From Streptomyces sp. ISL-10 (GTDB lineage: Bacteria > Actinomycetota > Actinomycetes > Streptomycetales > Streptomycetaceae), in NCBI RefSeq assembly GCF_018614575.1, contig NZ_JAGGOJ010000013.1, positions 124,001 through 188,000 of the forward strand: a stretch of DNA of 64,000 nucleotides. Direction: 5' to 3'. Below are positions 49,547 through 61,176 of this stretch, piece by piece. The stretch's first letter is position 1; every line of letters begins with the position of its first letter. Below the pieces are notes generated by a model. That model saw nothing but the letters and a program-made list of their open reading frames with translations, did not search any database and had not been told where the DNA came from. The translations under genes were made by a program, and so were the position numbers.

Positions 49547-50047
49547 ATGGCCGACCGATACCTGACCGTTGCCCTGGACCGGCGCGGGGTGCAGTGCACC
49601 GCCCGGCTCCTCACCGACAAGGCGCCGCTGACCTGCGCGGCGGTGTGGGACGCGCTGCCGCTGTCCGCGGACGTGTACCACGCGAAGTATGCGCGTAATG
49701 AGATCTATGCCCTGTTCCCGGCTTTCGCGCCGCAGGAGCCGCCGTTGGAGAATCCGACGGTGACGCCGATTCCGGGTGACCTGTGTTATTTCACCTTCAG
49801 TGATGTGCAGCTCGGCACATCGTCGTACGGCTACGAGGACCGGGCCGCGGTCGCGGCCCGGTCCGTGACGGTGGATCTGGCGCTGTTCTACGAACGCAAC
49901 AACCTGCTGCTGAACGGCGATACGGGATGGGTGCCGGGCATCGTGTGGGGGACGGTGGTGGAGGGCCTGGCGGAGATGGCCGAGGCATGCCAGGACTTGT
50001 GGCGGTCGGGCGCGTCGGGGGAGACGCTGAGCTTCCGACGGGCGTGA
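49547..50047 (+). CDS. DUF3830 family protein
   Basis: The 166-residue protein matches DUF3830, a cyclophilin-like beta-barrel: APLTCAAVWDALPLSADVYH, YARNEIYALFPAFAP, PIPGDLCYFTFSDVQLG and FYERNNLLLNGDTGWVPGI. The family has no proven activity and tends to be near hydantoinase, amidase and Asp/Glu racemase genes. It is transcribed opposite to ehuB from a shared 70-base region, which suggests it belongs to the same regulon. Confidence 0.85.
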   Translation: MADRYLTVALDRRGVQCTARLLTDKAPLTCAAVWDALPLSADVYHAKYARNEIYALFPAFAPQEPPLENPTVTPIPGDLCYFTFSDVQLGTSSYGYEDRAAVAARSVTVDLALFYERNNLLLNGDTGWVPGIVWGTVVEGLAEMAEACQDLWRSGASGETLSFRRA

Positions 50048-50199
50048 TTCTCAGCCCGTCCGGCGGTGCGGAGTCGGGCACGAAGCCGGGTTGCTCCCCT
50101 GGCTTCGCCGGGGGGATCCCACCCACGGCCCGTCAGGCCCCGTAGGAGGAGGGCGGACAGGGGAACAGCCCGCGCGGCCGCCGCTCCCTGCCGCGCTCC

Positions 50200-51606
50200 T
50201 TACCCCAGCGCCCCCGGCCCCGGGATCCTCGCCGCCCCCGCCTCGTACAGCGCGTGCGCCACCCGCAGCACCAGCCCGTCCGCGTAGCGCGGGCCCACCA
50301 GTTGCACACCGATCGGCAGCCCGTCCGGGTCCGTCCCGCAGGGGACCGTCGCCGCCGGCTGCTGCGTCATGTTGAAGGGGTACGTGAACGGGGTCCACCC
50401 CGTCCAGCGCCGGTGGCCCGAGCCCGCCGGAACCTCCACGCCCGCCTCGAACGCGGTGAGCGGCAAGGTCGGGGTGACCAGCAAGTCGTACGTCGTGTGG
50501 AACCGTGCCATCCGCCGGCCCAACTCCGCCCGCACGTCCACCGCCGCCAGGTACTCCAGCGCGCTGCGCCGTGCGCCGATGCCGCAGATCTCCCGCAGGC
50601 CCGGGTCCAGTTGCTCCCGCTGCCGCGGGCCAAGGGGCTCCACCAGCCGGGCAGCGCCCGTGAACCACAGGGTGTGGAACGCCTCGACCGGCTCCGTGAG
50701 GTCGGGGTCGGTCTCCTCGACGTACGCGCCGAGGTCCGCCAGCGCCCCCACCGCCCGCCGCACCGCCGAGGCGACCGCGGGACGGACCGCGACCTGGCCG
50801 CCGAGCGTCGGCGAGTACGCGATCCGCAGGCCCTTCACGCCCTCGCCGAGCCGCTGCCGCACCTCTTGCGCCGGCCCCAGATGGGACCAGTCCCGCCAGT
50901 CCTCGCCGCTCATCACGTCCAGCATCAGCGCCGCGTCCGCCGCATCCCTCGCCATCGGCCCGACATGGGACAGGCTGCCGAAGGGGCTCGACGGATACAG
51001 TGCCACCCGACCGTACGTCGGCTTCAGCCCGAAGATCCCGCAGAACGAGGCCGGGATGCGGACCGACCCGCCCCCGTCCGTGCCGACCGACAGGGCGCCC
51101 GCGCCGAGTGCCACGGCCGCCGCGCTGCCTCCGCTGGAGCCGCCCGCCGTGCGCGAGGGGTCGTACGGGTTGCGGGTCACGCCGTGCCGCGGCGAGTCCG
51201 TGACCCCCTTCCAGCCGAACTCGGGCGTCGTCGTCCTGGCGAGGAACACCGCCCCGTGCTCGCGCAGCCGTGCGACCGACGGCGCGTCCTCGTCCCAGGC
51301 GCGGTCCGCCCGCACGGTCCAGGAGCCGCGCAGCGTGGGCACTCCACGCTGGAGGATGAGGTCCTTCACGGTGACGGGCACGCCGTCGAGCAGCCCCCGC
51401 GGCTCGCCCCGGCGCCAGCGTTCCGCCGAGGCGGCGGCCTCGGCGAGGGCCGGCTCGGCATCGATCCGGACGAAGGCGTTCACCAGCGGCTGCACGCTCT
51501 CGGCCCGGTCCAGCGCCGCGCGGGTCGCGTCGACGGGGGAGAAGTCGCCCTGTGCGTAGCCGGCCAGCAGTTGACGTGCGGTGAGGTCAGTCAGGCGAGT
51601 GGTCAT
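50200..51606 (-). CDS. Amidase signature family enzyme
   Basis: The 468-residue protein has the amidase core: GLLDGVPVTVKDLI with the catalytic Lys, PYDPSRTAGGSSGGSAAAVA with the cis-Ser, GTDGGGSVRIPASFCGIFGLKPTYG with the nucleophilic Ser. Enzymes of this family hydrolyse amides to acid plus ammonia. The start at ATG 51606 overlaps the dehydrogenase gene by 20 bases, so the two are coupled. Substrate not evident; a monoamide such as maleamate or a malonamate would fit the neighbours. Confidence 0.93.
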   Translation of the reverse strand: MTTRLTDLTARQLLAGYAQGDFSPVDATRAALDRAESVQPLVNAFVRIDAEPALAEAAASAERWRRGEPRGLLDGVPVTVKDLILQRGVPTLRGSWTVRADRAWDEDAPSVARLREHGAVFLARTTTPEFGWKGVTDSPRHGVTRNPYDPSRTAGGSSGGSAAAVALGAGALSVGTDGGGSVRIPASFCGIFGLKPTYGRVALYPSSPFGSLSHVGPMARDAADAALMLDVMSGEDWRDWSHLGPAQEVRQRLGEGVKGLRIAYSPTLGGQVAVRPAVASAVRRAVGALADLGAYVEETDPDLTEPVEAFHTLWFTGAARLVEPLGPRQREQLDPGLREICGIGARRSALEYLAAVDVRAELGRRMARFHTTYDLLVTPTLPLTAFEAGVEVPAGSGHRRWTGWTPFTYPFNMTQQPAATVPCGTDPDGLPIGVQLVGPRYADGLVLRVAHALYEAGAARIPGPGALG

Positions 51607-52549
51607 GCATGGGGACGTACCCACGTTTCTTGTCCACCACGTTCGGCAGCGGCTCTCCGGCCGCCCACAGGTCATACATCTCGACGAACTGCTCACCCAG
51701 CCGGTCGCGCCAGCCGACGGTGTCACCACTCATGTGCGGGGAGACGATGAGCCCCGGAACATCCCACACCGGGCTCTCCGGCGGGAGCGGCTCGGACTCG
51801 AAGACGTCGAGGGCCGCGCCCGCGATCCACCGCTTGCGCAGGGCGTCGACGAGGTCGGCCTCGACGACCAGCGGTCCGCGGCCGACGTTCACGAACCGGG
51901 CCGACGGCTGCATCAGCCCGAAGCGGTGCGCGTCGAACATCCCGAGCGTCGCCGTGGTCAGCGGCGCCGCGCACACCACCCAGTCGGCGCGCGCGAGCAG
52001 CGGGTCGAGATCCTGGTCGCCGTGGATGCCGGGCCGGGCCCGACGGCCGACGACCGCTGTGGTGACGCCCAGCGCCCGCAGGGCGCCGGCGACGGCGCGC
52101 CCGATGGGGCCGGCGCCCACCACGACACCGCGGCTGCCCGCGACCGGGAGGCTCTCGCGGTGCCGCCATTCGTGCCGGCGCTGCAAGTCCAGCGTCTGAG
52201 GCAGGTCCTTCGCCATCGCGAGCACGAGCGCCGCCACGTATTCGGCGATCGGCTGTTCGAAGATTCCGCGTGCGTTGGTCACGACGGTGTCGGAGGCGGC
52301 GAGTTCCGGACAGAGCACGCGGTCGACGCCGGCGCTCGCGGTGTGCACCCACCGCGGCCTCGGGCCCTCGCCGGGCCAGGCCCGACGGACGGCGTCGGAG
52401 GTGAAGTCCCACACCAGCAGCACGTCGGCACCGGGCAGTCGGTCCGCGAGAGTCACCTCATCGGCGTAATCCACCCGGGCTCTTCCGGTCAGGTGGCCGA
52501 GGCGTGGCAGGGGGTCCGCGGCCAGCACGAGCACCGTGGGTTCGGACAT
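51587..52549 (-). CDS. D-2-hydroxyacid dehydrogenase
   Basis: The 320-residue protein has the NAD motif VVVGAGPIGRAVAGAL, NVGRGPLVVEADLV with catalytic Arg, ALDVFESEPLP with Glu, and SPHMSGDTVGW with catalytic His. It interconverts a 2-hydroxy acid and a 2-oxo acid. It heads the operon with the amidase and is divergent from the isomerase pair. Confidence 0.92.
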   Translation of the reverse strand: MSEPTVLVLAADPLPRLGHLTGRARVDYADEVTLADRLPGADVLLVWDFTSDAVRRAWPGEGPRPRWVHTASAGVDRVLCPELAASDTVVTNARGIFEQPIAEYVAALVLAMAKDLPQTLDLQRRHEWRHRESLPVAGSRGVVVGAGPIGRAVAGALRALGVTTAVVGRRARPGIHGDQDLDPLLARADWVVCAAPLTTATLGMFDAHRFGLMQPSARFVNVGRGPLVVEADLVDALRKRWIAGAALDVFESEPLPPESPVWDVPGLIVSPHMSGDTVGWRDRLGEQFVEMYDLWAAGEPLPNVVDKKRGYVPMHDHSPD

Positions 52550-52586
52550 CGGTCGGAAGCCACCTCGTCACGTCGCAATGTACGGA

Positions 52587-52616
52587 TTGACCCACGCTCG
52601 CACTGGAACCTACCGT
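52587..52616 (+). promoter_or_regulatory. Promoter of the isomerase pair
   Basis: TTGACC and TACCGT are 18 bases apart, giving a start about 25 bases before the ATG at 52647. Confidence 0.55.
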
Positions 52617-52646
52617 CGTCAACAAGACGCCAAGGGGGCTGAGTGC

Positions 52647-53426
52647 ATGGACGTTGTCTCCTTTCTCGGCGGGCCGGACCCGGAGCACGGCATCGGTGTG
52701 GTGGCCCCCTTCGATTTCGCTCTGGACCGGGAGCTGTGGCGCTGGGTCCCGGACGACGTCTCCCTGCGGCTGACGCGCACTCCGTTCGTGCCCGTGGGCG
52801 TCTCCCTCGATCTCGCGCGGCTGGTGAGCGAGCACGAGACACTGCGGGAGGGGGTGCGGGCGCTCATCGCGTCCGAACCGGAGGTCGTCGCCTACGCGTG
52901 TGCGTCGGGCAGTTTTGTCGGCGGCCTCGCGGGGGAACGCGACCTGTGCGAGGTGATGCGCACGGCCGGTGACGTGCCGGCCCTGACCACGTCCGGCGCC
53001 CTCCTCGATGCGCTCGGCGAGCTGGGAGCCCAGCGGATCGCGCTGCTGACGCCCTACACGGAATCGGTCACCCGATCGTTGGAGGACTTTCTGGCGGAAG
53101 CGGGAGTGACGGTGGTCGGCCGGGCCTTCCTGGGACTGACCCGGCACATCTGGAAGGTGCCGTACCGCGCGGTGGTGGACATGGCGCGGCAGGTGGCGGT
53201 GGAGGGAGCCGACGCGCTGTTCATCAGCTGTACGAATCTGCCGACGTACGACGTGATCCCGCAGTTGGAGGCCGAGCTGAGGGTGCCGGTGGTCTCCGCC
53301 AACCAGGTCACGATGTGGTCGGCCCTGCGCGCCATCGGCACCCGTGCGGTCGGCCCCTATCAGGCTCTGCTGATGGACGCCGCGGCGGCGACGGCCGAGC
53401 CGGAAGGACAGGAGGGCGTGACATGA
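52647..53426 (+). CDS. Asp/Glu racemase superfamily protein (maleate isomerase/EutA-like), copy with both Cys
   Basis: The 259-residue protein matches the maleate cis-trans isomerase/arylmalonate decarboxylase group: PEVVAYACASGSFVGG with the first catalytic Cys and ALFISCTNLPTYDVIPQLEA with the second. Two Cys that act from opposite faces are used by racemases and isomerases of this family. EutA of ectoine catabolism belongs here too. AAGGGGG precedes the ATG. Its stop overlaps the next start, so the two proteins are made together and could form a heteromer. Confidence 0.88.
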   Translation: MDVVSFLGGPDPEHGIGVVAPFDFALDRELWRWVPDDVSLRLTRTPFVPVGVSLDLARLVSEHETLREGVRALIASEPEVVAYACASGSFVGGLAGERDLCEVMRTAGDVPALTTSGALLDALGELGAQRIALLTPYTESVTRSLEDFLAEAGVTVVGRAFLGLTRHIWKVPYRAVVDMARQVAVEGADALFISCTNLPTYDVIPQLEAELRVPVVSANQVTMWSALRAIGTRAVGPYQALLMDAAAATAEPEGQEGVT

Positions 53427-54142
53427 CGACGGTGGGCTTGCTGTATCCCGGGCATTCGGCCGAGGACGACTATCCCCGGATCGAGACGCTGCTGACCGGA
53501 GTCAATGTGCCGATCGTCCACACCGACATCGGTGAGGACGCGCACCGTGTGGACGCGCTGCGGGAGATGGGATCGGCCGAGCGGCTCGCGGTCGGCGTGG
53601 AGCAGCTGCGCCTGTCGGGCGCCGAGTCGGTGGTGTGGGCCTGCACCAGCGGTTCGTTCGTGTACGGGTGGGAGGGCGCCCATGAGCAGACCCGGGCCCT
53701 GGCCCTCGCGGCCGGGCTCCCGGCGTCGAGCACGTCGTTCGCGTTCGTCCATGCCGCGCGGGAAGTGGGGGCCACGCGGGTGGCGGTTGCCGCGACGTAC
53801 CCCGAGGACGTGACGGACCTGTTCGCCGACTTCCTTCAGGCGGCCGGGATCGAGGTGGTGGCCACGCGGTCCGGCGGGATCGTGACGGCGGCCGAGGTGG
53901 CGACCTGGGAGCGCGAGCAGGTGCTGGACCTGCTGCGGAAGGCGGACGACCCGCGGGCCGACGCGGTCCTGCTCCCCGACACCGCGCTGCACACGGTGGC
54001 CCACCTGCAGGAGCTCGAGGAGGCCGCGGGCAAGCCGGTGCTCACGGCCAACCAGGTGACCGTGTGGGAGGGCCTGCGGCTGGCGGAGCGCAGGGGCGCC
54101 TGGTCGGAGGAGCTGGGCACGCTGTTCGCCCGCAAGGACTGA
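53423..54142 (+). CDS. Asp/Glu racemase superfamily protein, copy lacking the second Cys
   Basis: The 239-residue paralogue of its neighbour keeps the first Cys ([16 protein letters not shown]) but has [10 protein letters not shown] where the second catalytic Cys (ISCTNLPT) is expected. It may be a decarboxylase, a one-base isomerase, or a non-catalytic partner. The ATG overlaps the upstream stop as ATGA. Confidence 0.87.
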   Translation: MTTVGLLYPGHSAEDDYPRIETLLTGVNVPIVHTDIGEDAHRVDALREMGSAERLAVGVEQLRLSGAESVVWACTSGSFVYGWEGAHEQTRALALAAGLPASSTSFAFVHAAREVGATRVAVAATYPEDVTDLFADFLQAAGIEVVATRSGGIVTAAEVATWEREQVLDLLRKADDPRADAVLLPDTALHTVAHLQELEEAAGKPVLTANQVTVWEGLRLAERRGAWSEELGTLFARKD

Positions 54143-54245
54143 CGTACCGGGGCGGGACGACAGCCGTGGGCGGCCGGGAATAAAACGGAGATTGCCTCCT
54201 GTTGTGGCTCGGCGTACGCACGACTCACCCAGGAGGACCCCACCC

Positions 54246-55334
<1,089 letters not shown>

Positions 55335-55384
55335 GTGGTTCGCTTGTGAACTTCTCGTCCGTGGCGCATTAACGAGGGCTTAAG

Positions 55385-55416
55385 CCGCTCGTCACCCGTG
55401 GTGACGAGCGGTTTTT
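55385..55416 (+). terminator. Intrinsic terminator after LLM monooxygenase
   Basis: CCGCTCGTCACC, loop CGT, GGTGACGAGCGG followed by TTTTT. Confidence 0.9.
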
Positions 55417-55458
55417 CGCAACATGCGGGGGTCGCCGACGAGTCGATTCAAGCCTGAA

Positions 55459-55488
55459 TTGGTCTAGTCCTCATTTGGTGCAGACCAT
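55459..55488. promoter_or_regulatory. Two dre-like sites upstream of chitinase
   Basis: TTGGTCTAGTCC (55459-55470) and TTGGTGCAGACCAT (55475-55488) both resemble the DasR element ACTGGTCTAGACCAGT, 16 bases apart. The second touches the -35 hexamer. Confidence 0.65.
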
Positions 55489-55517
55489 TGACGCGGCCTT
55501 CGGGGGGCGGCTATCAC
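55488..55517 (+). promoter_or_regulatory. Chitinase promoter
   Basis: TTGACG (55488) and TATCAC (55512) are 18 bases apart, about 40 bases before the GTG start. Confidence 0.6.
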
Positions 55518-55559
55518 TGCTCCGACTCCCGTACCACGCACCCCCCTCGGAGGCCGCAC

Positions 55560-57257
<1,698 letters not shown>

Positions 57258-57311
57258 CCCCCTGGGGCGGGGTGCCTTCCCCACCCACCCCGCCTCCCCG
57301 GGGAACGGGGA

Positions 57312-57346
57312 CCCTCCCCCCTACGCCCGGCGGCGTGGGGGGAGGG
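57312..57346 (+). terminator. Hairpin after chitinase gene
   Basis: CCCTCCCCCC pairs with GGGGGGAGGG and inside it ACGCC with GGCGT around loop CGGC, with one bulged T. Confidence 0.7.
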
Positions 57347-57544
57347 CCGTCGGCCGCCTCAACCTCCCATAACGCGGCCGGGTTTCGCTGCGCGGCATCA
57401 GCCGGCCGGGGCGTCCCCGGGCGAAGCCGGCGGGCTCCCAGGCGGTGCGGGCCCGGGGCTCGTCCCGGTCTCGGGTCGGGGCCTCCCGGGCCGGCGAGCG
57501 GCGGGGGCGCGGCAGGGGCGAGCAGCCCGCAGGCGCCACGCCCC

Positions 57545-59374
57545 TCAGCCCGACGCCCCCGCGGGCTGTGTACGCGGTCCGGCGCCGAGCATCTCCGCGA
57601 TGCGCTCCGGGGCCACGGCCCGCGAGTAAAGCCAACCCTGGCCCGTGTCGCAGCCGATGTGCCGCAGCCGTGACGCCTGTCCCGAGGTCTCGACGCACTC
57701 GGCCGTGACCGTGAGCCCCAGCCGGTGCGCGAGTTCGACCAGCGCCTCGACGATCGTCTCGTCGGCGGGGTTGGCGTGCGCCTCGTCCTGGAAACCGCGG
57801 ACAAACGTTCCGTCGAGCTTCAGTGCGGACACCGGCAGCCGGCTCAGGTACGCGAGGTTCGAATACCCGGTGCCGAAGTCGTCGATCGCGATCTGCACAC
57901 CCATCTCGCTGAGCGCCTTCAGCGCCTGGAGCGGCCGACCCGCCGAGCCCATCACCGCCGACTCCGTGAGCTCCAACTGCAACAGATGAGGGGGCAGTCC
58001 CGTCTCGGCCAGGATGTCGGCGACATCCGCCACCAGGTCGGAGTCCCACACCTGGCGTACGGCGACATTGACGCTCACGAACAGCGGCTCCACGCCCGGG
58101 TGGTCGAGCTGCCAGCGGCGCGCTTGGCGGCACGCGGTGCGCAGCACCCACCGCCCGAGCTGCACGATCGAGCCGTCCTCCTCGGCGATGGCGACGAACC
58201 GATTCGGCGTCAGCGTGCCGAACTGCGGGTGATTCCAGCGCACCAGCGCCTCCACACCGCGTGTCACCCCGTCCGCGAGCCCCACGAGCGGCTGGTACTC
58301 CAGAGTGAACTCGCCGCGCTCCACGGCCGGGCGGAGCGTGGAGGAGAGCGCCTGGCGCGTCATCCGGTGCGCGTTGCGCTCGGGGTCGAAGAGCGTCCAG
58401 CGGGCGCGGCCGTCCTCCTTGGCCCAGTACAGCGTGGTGTCCGCGGCCTGCATCAGCCCGGTCGCGCTCGTCCCGGCCGCCGCTCGCTCGACCACGCCGA
58501 TGGACGCGGACACCGACAGTCGCTGGCCGGCCAGGTCGAACGGCTGCTGCAGCGCCGCCAGTACGGACCGCGCGAGGTCCGCCAGTTGCTCGGTGCCCGT
58601 CGATTCCTCGACCAGGATGGCGAACTCGTCCCCGCCGAGCCGGGCGACGAGATGACCGCAGCCGTGAGCCCCGCTGTTGTCGGCACACTCGGTCAGCCGG
58701 GTCGCGACGGCGGCGAGGAGCCGGTCGCCGATCCGGTGCCCCAGGGTGTCGTTGACGGCCTTGAACCCGTCGATGTCCAGGTAGCACAGACCGATCCGCC
58801 CGGTGGAACCGTCATCGTACGGTGAGGACTCCAGCGCGGCGGTGAGCCGTTCGAAGAACAGCGTCCGATTGGGCAGCCGGGTCACCGGGTCGTGCAACTG
58901 AAGATGGCGCAGCCGCGCATGGAGCTCGCGCCGGTCGCTGATGTCGGCCACGGACAGCAGTACGTCGCCGGTGCCCGGCACGGGCGCGACGGTGACCTCG
59001 GCCCACAGGGCGCGCCCGTCCGGGTGTTTGAGGCGGCGGGTGCAGCGGAAGCGGGAGCGGCGGCCGCGCAGCACCTCGCGGTAGGCGTGCCAGGTGCGGG
59101 CGTCCGAGGCGAGGTCGATGAGGTCGGCGGCGCAGTGCGCGCGCAGGTCGGCGGCCCCGGTGCCGAGCAGCGCGGCGAGGGCGTCGTTGGCGCTGACGAC
59201 GAGCCCTTCGTGGTCCACGACCGCCATGGCGAGCTGGGCGGCGTTGAACGCGGCGCGGTAGTCGCGCAGCTCGGCGGAGCTCGGGCCCATACCGTCACGC
59301 TCGGTGACGGGCTGTCGGACGTTTCCGGGGACTGCGACGCCCGCGGGCCCTTGTCCTTCGGAGGTTCCGCTCAC
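57545..59374 (-). CDS. PAS-GGDEF-EAL cyclic-di-GMP turnover protein
   Basis: The 609-residue cytoplasmic protein has a PAS domain (residues ~35-150: AQLAMAVVDHEGLVVSANDA), a GGDEF domain with intact RLGGDEFAIL, and an EAL domain with GVEALVRWNHP, ELTESAVM, AIDDFGTGYSNL and KLDGTFVRGF. Both active motifs are canonical, so it may synthesise and degrade c-di-GMP, a regulator of Streptomyces development through BldD. GTG 59374 follows GGGAG. No membrane segment is seen, unlike many homologues. Confidence 0.94.
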   Translation of the reverse strand: MSGTSEGQGPAGVAVPGNVRQPVTERDGMGPSSAELRDYRAAFNAAQLAMAVVDHEGLVVSANDALAALLGTGAADLRAHCAADLIDLASDARTWHAYREVLRGRRSRFRCTRRLKHPDGRALWAEVTVAPVPGTGDVLLSVADISDRRELHARLRHLQLHDPVTRLPNRTLFFERLTAALESSPYDDGSTGRIGLCYLDIDGFKAVNDTLGHRIGDRLLAAVATRLTECADNSGAHGCGHLVARLGGDEFAILVEESTGTEQLADLARSVLAALQQPFDLAGQRLSVSASIGVVERAAAGTSATGLMQAADTTLYWAKEDGRARWTLFDPERNAHRMTRQALSSTLRPAVERGEFTLEYQPLVGLADGVTRGVEALVRWNHPQFGTLTPNRFVAIAEEDGSIVQLGRWVLRTACRQARRWQLDHPGVEPLFVSVNVAVRQVWDSDLVADVADILAETGLPPHLLQLELTESAVMGSAGRPLQALKALSEMGVQIAIDDFGTGYSNLAYLSRLPVSALKLDGTFVRGFQDEAHANPADETIVEALVELAHRLGLTVTAECVETSGQASRLRHIGCDTGQGWLYSRAVAPERIAEMLGAGPRTQPAGASG

Positions 59375-59764
59375 CGCTCACTCCCGCATGCAGTGTGTCG
59401 TATCAGGGTCGTGCAAATGTGGTCGGGGGGTGGCCGCCCGAGGCATTCACCGAAGAAATCCCGCAAGAACTCGGGGAAAGTGTGCCGATCATAGAGGCAG
59501 GCGCGGCGGCCGTTCCAGCGTCACCGGCCCGGCGGGGGCCGCCGGTGCACCAAGGTCGATCGTTTCTGCGCGGGTGGCGTCCAGGGTCGCATCCAAGCTG
59601 ACCGGATGTGACGTTCCGTGATTCTTCGGAGTGTCGCCGCATCTCGGGTCGGTGTCGGGTCGGTGTCGACCCGGTCACCCGAGTGGGGCACCGGAACAGG
59701 GCAAACCTCCGCAAAGCATCACAGGGTGGGTGGGGCATCCAGCATTCCCGAGCCGGAGGTCCAC
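59375..59764. other. Intergenic region between GGDEF-EAL and M6 protease genes
   Basis: It must hold two divergent promoters. A short frame from 59395 (peptide FTEEIPQELGESVPIIEAG) has no ribosome binding site. GGGTCGGTGTC is duplicated at about 59648-59669. I see nothing else. Confidence 0.4.
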
Positions 59765-61060
59765 GTGGAGGGTCAGCAGTCGCCCGAGGGAACACCCGGG
59801 AGAGTGGAACGCGTGCGCCCGCGCAGCGCCGCCGCCGCGTTCACCTCCCTCATGGCGTTCGCGGCGACGTCCCTCGTGGCGGGGCCGGCCGTGGCCGACC
59901 CTCCCGGCGGACCGTGCGCCCTGCCGCGGACCGCGGCCCACCACTCGCTCGGCCTGGACTCCTGGAACTCCGCCTACCCCAGGCCCGGGAACCGGCTCGA
60001 CGCCGTGATGGTCTTCCTGTCGTTCCCGGACTCCGTCCCGATGAACAGCCCGCGGGAGCTCGCCGCCGACCACTTCCCCGCCACCAGTGACTTCTTCCGG
60101 CGCGCCTCCTACGGCGCGTTCGTGCTGCGCGCCCACCCGCAGACGGAGTGGGTGCGGATGCCCCGGGCCTCCGTCACCTACGACATAAGGCGTGACTGGG
60201 ACCCCGAACGGCGCCTGGTCTACCTCCGGGACGCGATCGACGCGGCCGACGACGACGTCGACTTCTCGCGCTACGACGTGGTCTATCTGGTCGCGGACCC
60301 GGACGCCCCCGGAGTCGACTCCGACGCCACCAAGGTCGTCAACTTCGACCGCCCGCTGACCGCCGACGGCGCGGAGATCCGCCGTGTCGTCACCGTTTTC
60401 GAACGCCATCCCCCGGACCGCAACGTCCTGGCCCACGAGACCGGCCATGTCTTCGACCTCCCGGACCTTTACCACCGGCCCGAGGACGGCAACGGCGACT
60501 GGGACACCCACGTCGGCGACTGGGACGTCATGGGCAGCCAGTTCGGCCTCGCGCCCGATCTGTTCGGCTGGCACAAGTGGAAGCTCGGCTGGCTCGGCCC
60601 CGCGGAGGTCCGGTGCGTGAACGGCGGCGGCCGGCCGACCGTCTCGGCCGGCCCGCCGGGCAGCGGGGAGCTCATCACCCTGGAACCGCTCGCCGCCGCG
60701 CCCGTCCGCGGCGGCAGCGTCGGTACGCGGCTGGCGGTGGTGCGCACCGGGCCCAACAGTGTGCTCGCGATCGAGGCGCGCGGTGCCACCGGCAACGACG
60801 CGTCCACCTGCACCGAGGGTGTGCTGCTCTACCGCGTCCAGGGGGAGGCTGCCTCGGGGGACGGGCCGATCGAGGTGGTGGACACGCATCCGGAGACAGA
60901 GGCGTGCGCGGACGAGTCGGTCTATCCGCCGCTCGCGGACGCGCCGCTGCAGGTGGGGGAGACGTTCACGGTGCCCGGCCCGCCAGGTGGGCGGACACGG
61001 GTGGAGGTGGCGGACCGTACGGCAACGGGGGCGTGGACGGTCAAGATCACGACGGCGTGA
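59765..61060 (+). CDS. Secreted M6-family metalloprotease
   Basis: The 431-residue protein has a signal peptide ending ...AVADPPGG, LDAVMVFLSFPDS, and the zinc motif NVLAHETGHVFDLPDLYHR (HExxH, with a third ligand probably in the downstream region GDWDVMGSQFG, where Met-turn-like WDVMGS lies). The arrangement matches M6 (immune inhibitor A-type) peptidases. The ~150-residue C-terminal domain is beta-rich. GTG 59765 is chosen with GGAGG upstream; a GTG at 59813 begins nearer the signal peptide but has no well-placed ribosome binding site. Confidence 0.9.
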   Translation: MEGQQSPEGTPGRVERVRPRSAAAAFTSLMAFAATSLVAGPAVADPPGGPCALPRTAAHHSLGLDSWNSAYPRPGNRLDAVMVFLSFPDSVPMNSPRELAADHFPATSDFFRRASYGAFVLRAHPQTEWVRMPRASVTYDIRRDWDPERRLVYLRDAIDAADDDVDFSRYDVVYLVADPDAPGVDSDATKVVNFDRPLTADGAEIRRVVTVFERHPPDRNVLAHETGHVFDLPDLYHRPEDGNGDWDTHVGDWDVMGSQFGLAPDLFGWHKWKLGWLGPAEVRCVNGGGRPTVSAGPPGSGELITLEPLAAAPVRGGSVGTRLAVVRTGPNSVLAIEARGATGNDASTCTEGVLLYRVQGEAASGDGPIEVVDTHPETEACADESVYPPLADAPLQVGETFTVPGPPGGRTRVEVADRTATGAWTVKITTA

Positions 61061-61100
61061 CAGCCCATCTCGGGCGGGCACGTCGCGGGTATCTGACGAT

Positions 61101-61137
61101 CACGTGGTGGGCACGTGGTGGGCACGTGGTGGGCACG
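61101..61137. repeat. 11-bp tandem repeat CACGTGGTGGG, 3.4 copies
   Basis: Three perfect units plus CACG lie between the M6 protease stop and the terminator hairpin of tRNA-Lys copy 3. Confidence 0.9.
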
Positions 61138-61169
61138 AAAAAGCCCCTCGCTGTCGCGAGGGGCTTTTT
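61138..61169. terminator. Bidirectional terminator between M6 protease and tRNA-Lys copy 3
   Basis: AAAAAGCCCCTCGC, loop TGTC, GCGAGGGGCTTTTT. Each strand carries a run of T, so it works both ways. Confidence 0.9.
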
Positions 61170-61176
61170 CCGTCTG

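Noticed and set aside
45556-54142. Complete ectoine catabolic cluster
   Set aside because: The transporter is Ehu-like, but ectoine hydrolase, deacetylase and the other Eut/Doe genes are missing, so the ectoine assignment was not extended to the enzymes.
59395-59601. Small frame with peptide FTEEIPQELGESVPIIEAG
   Set aside because: The middle looks protein-like, but there is no ribosome binding site or -10 at the GTG and the C-terminal half is low complexity.
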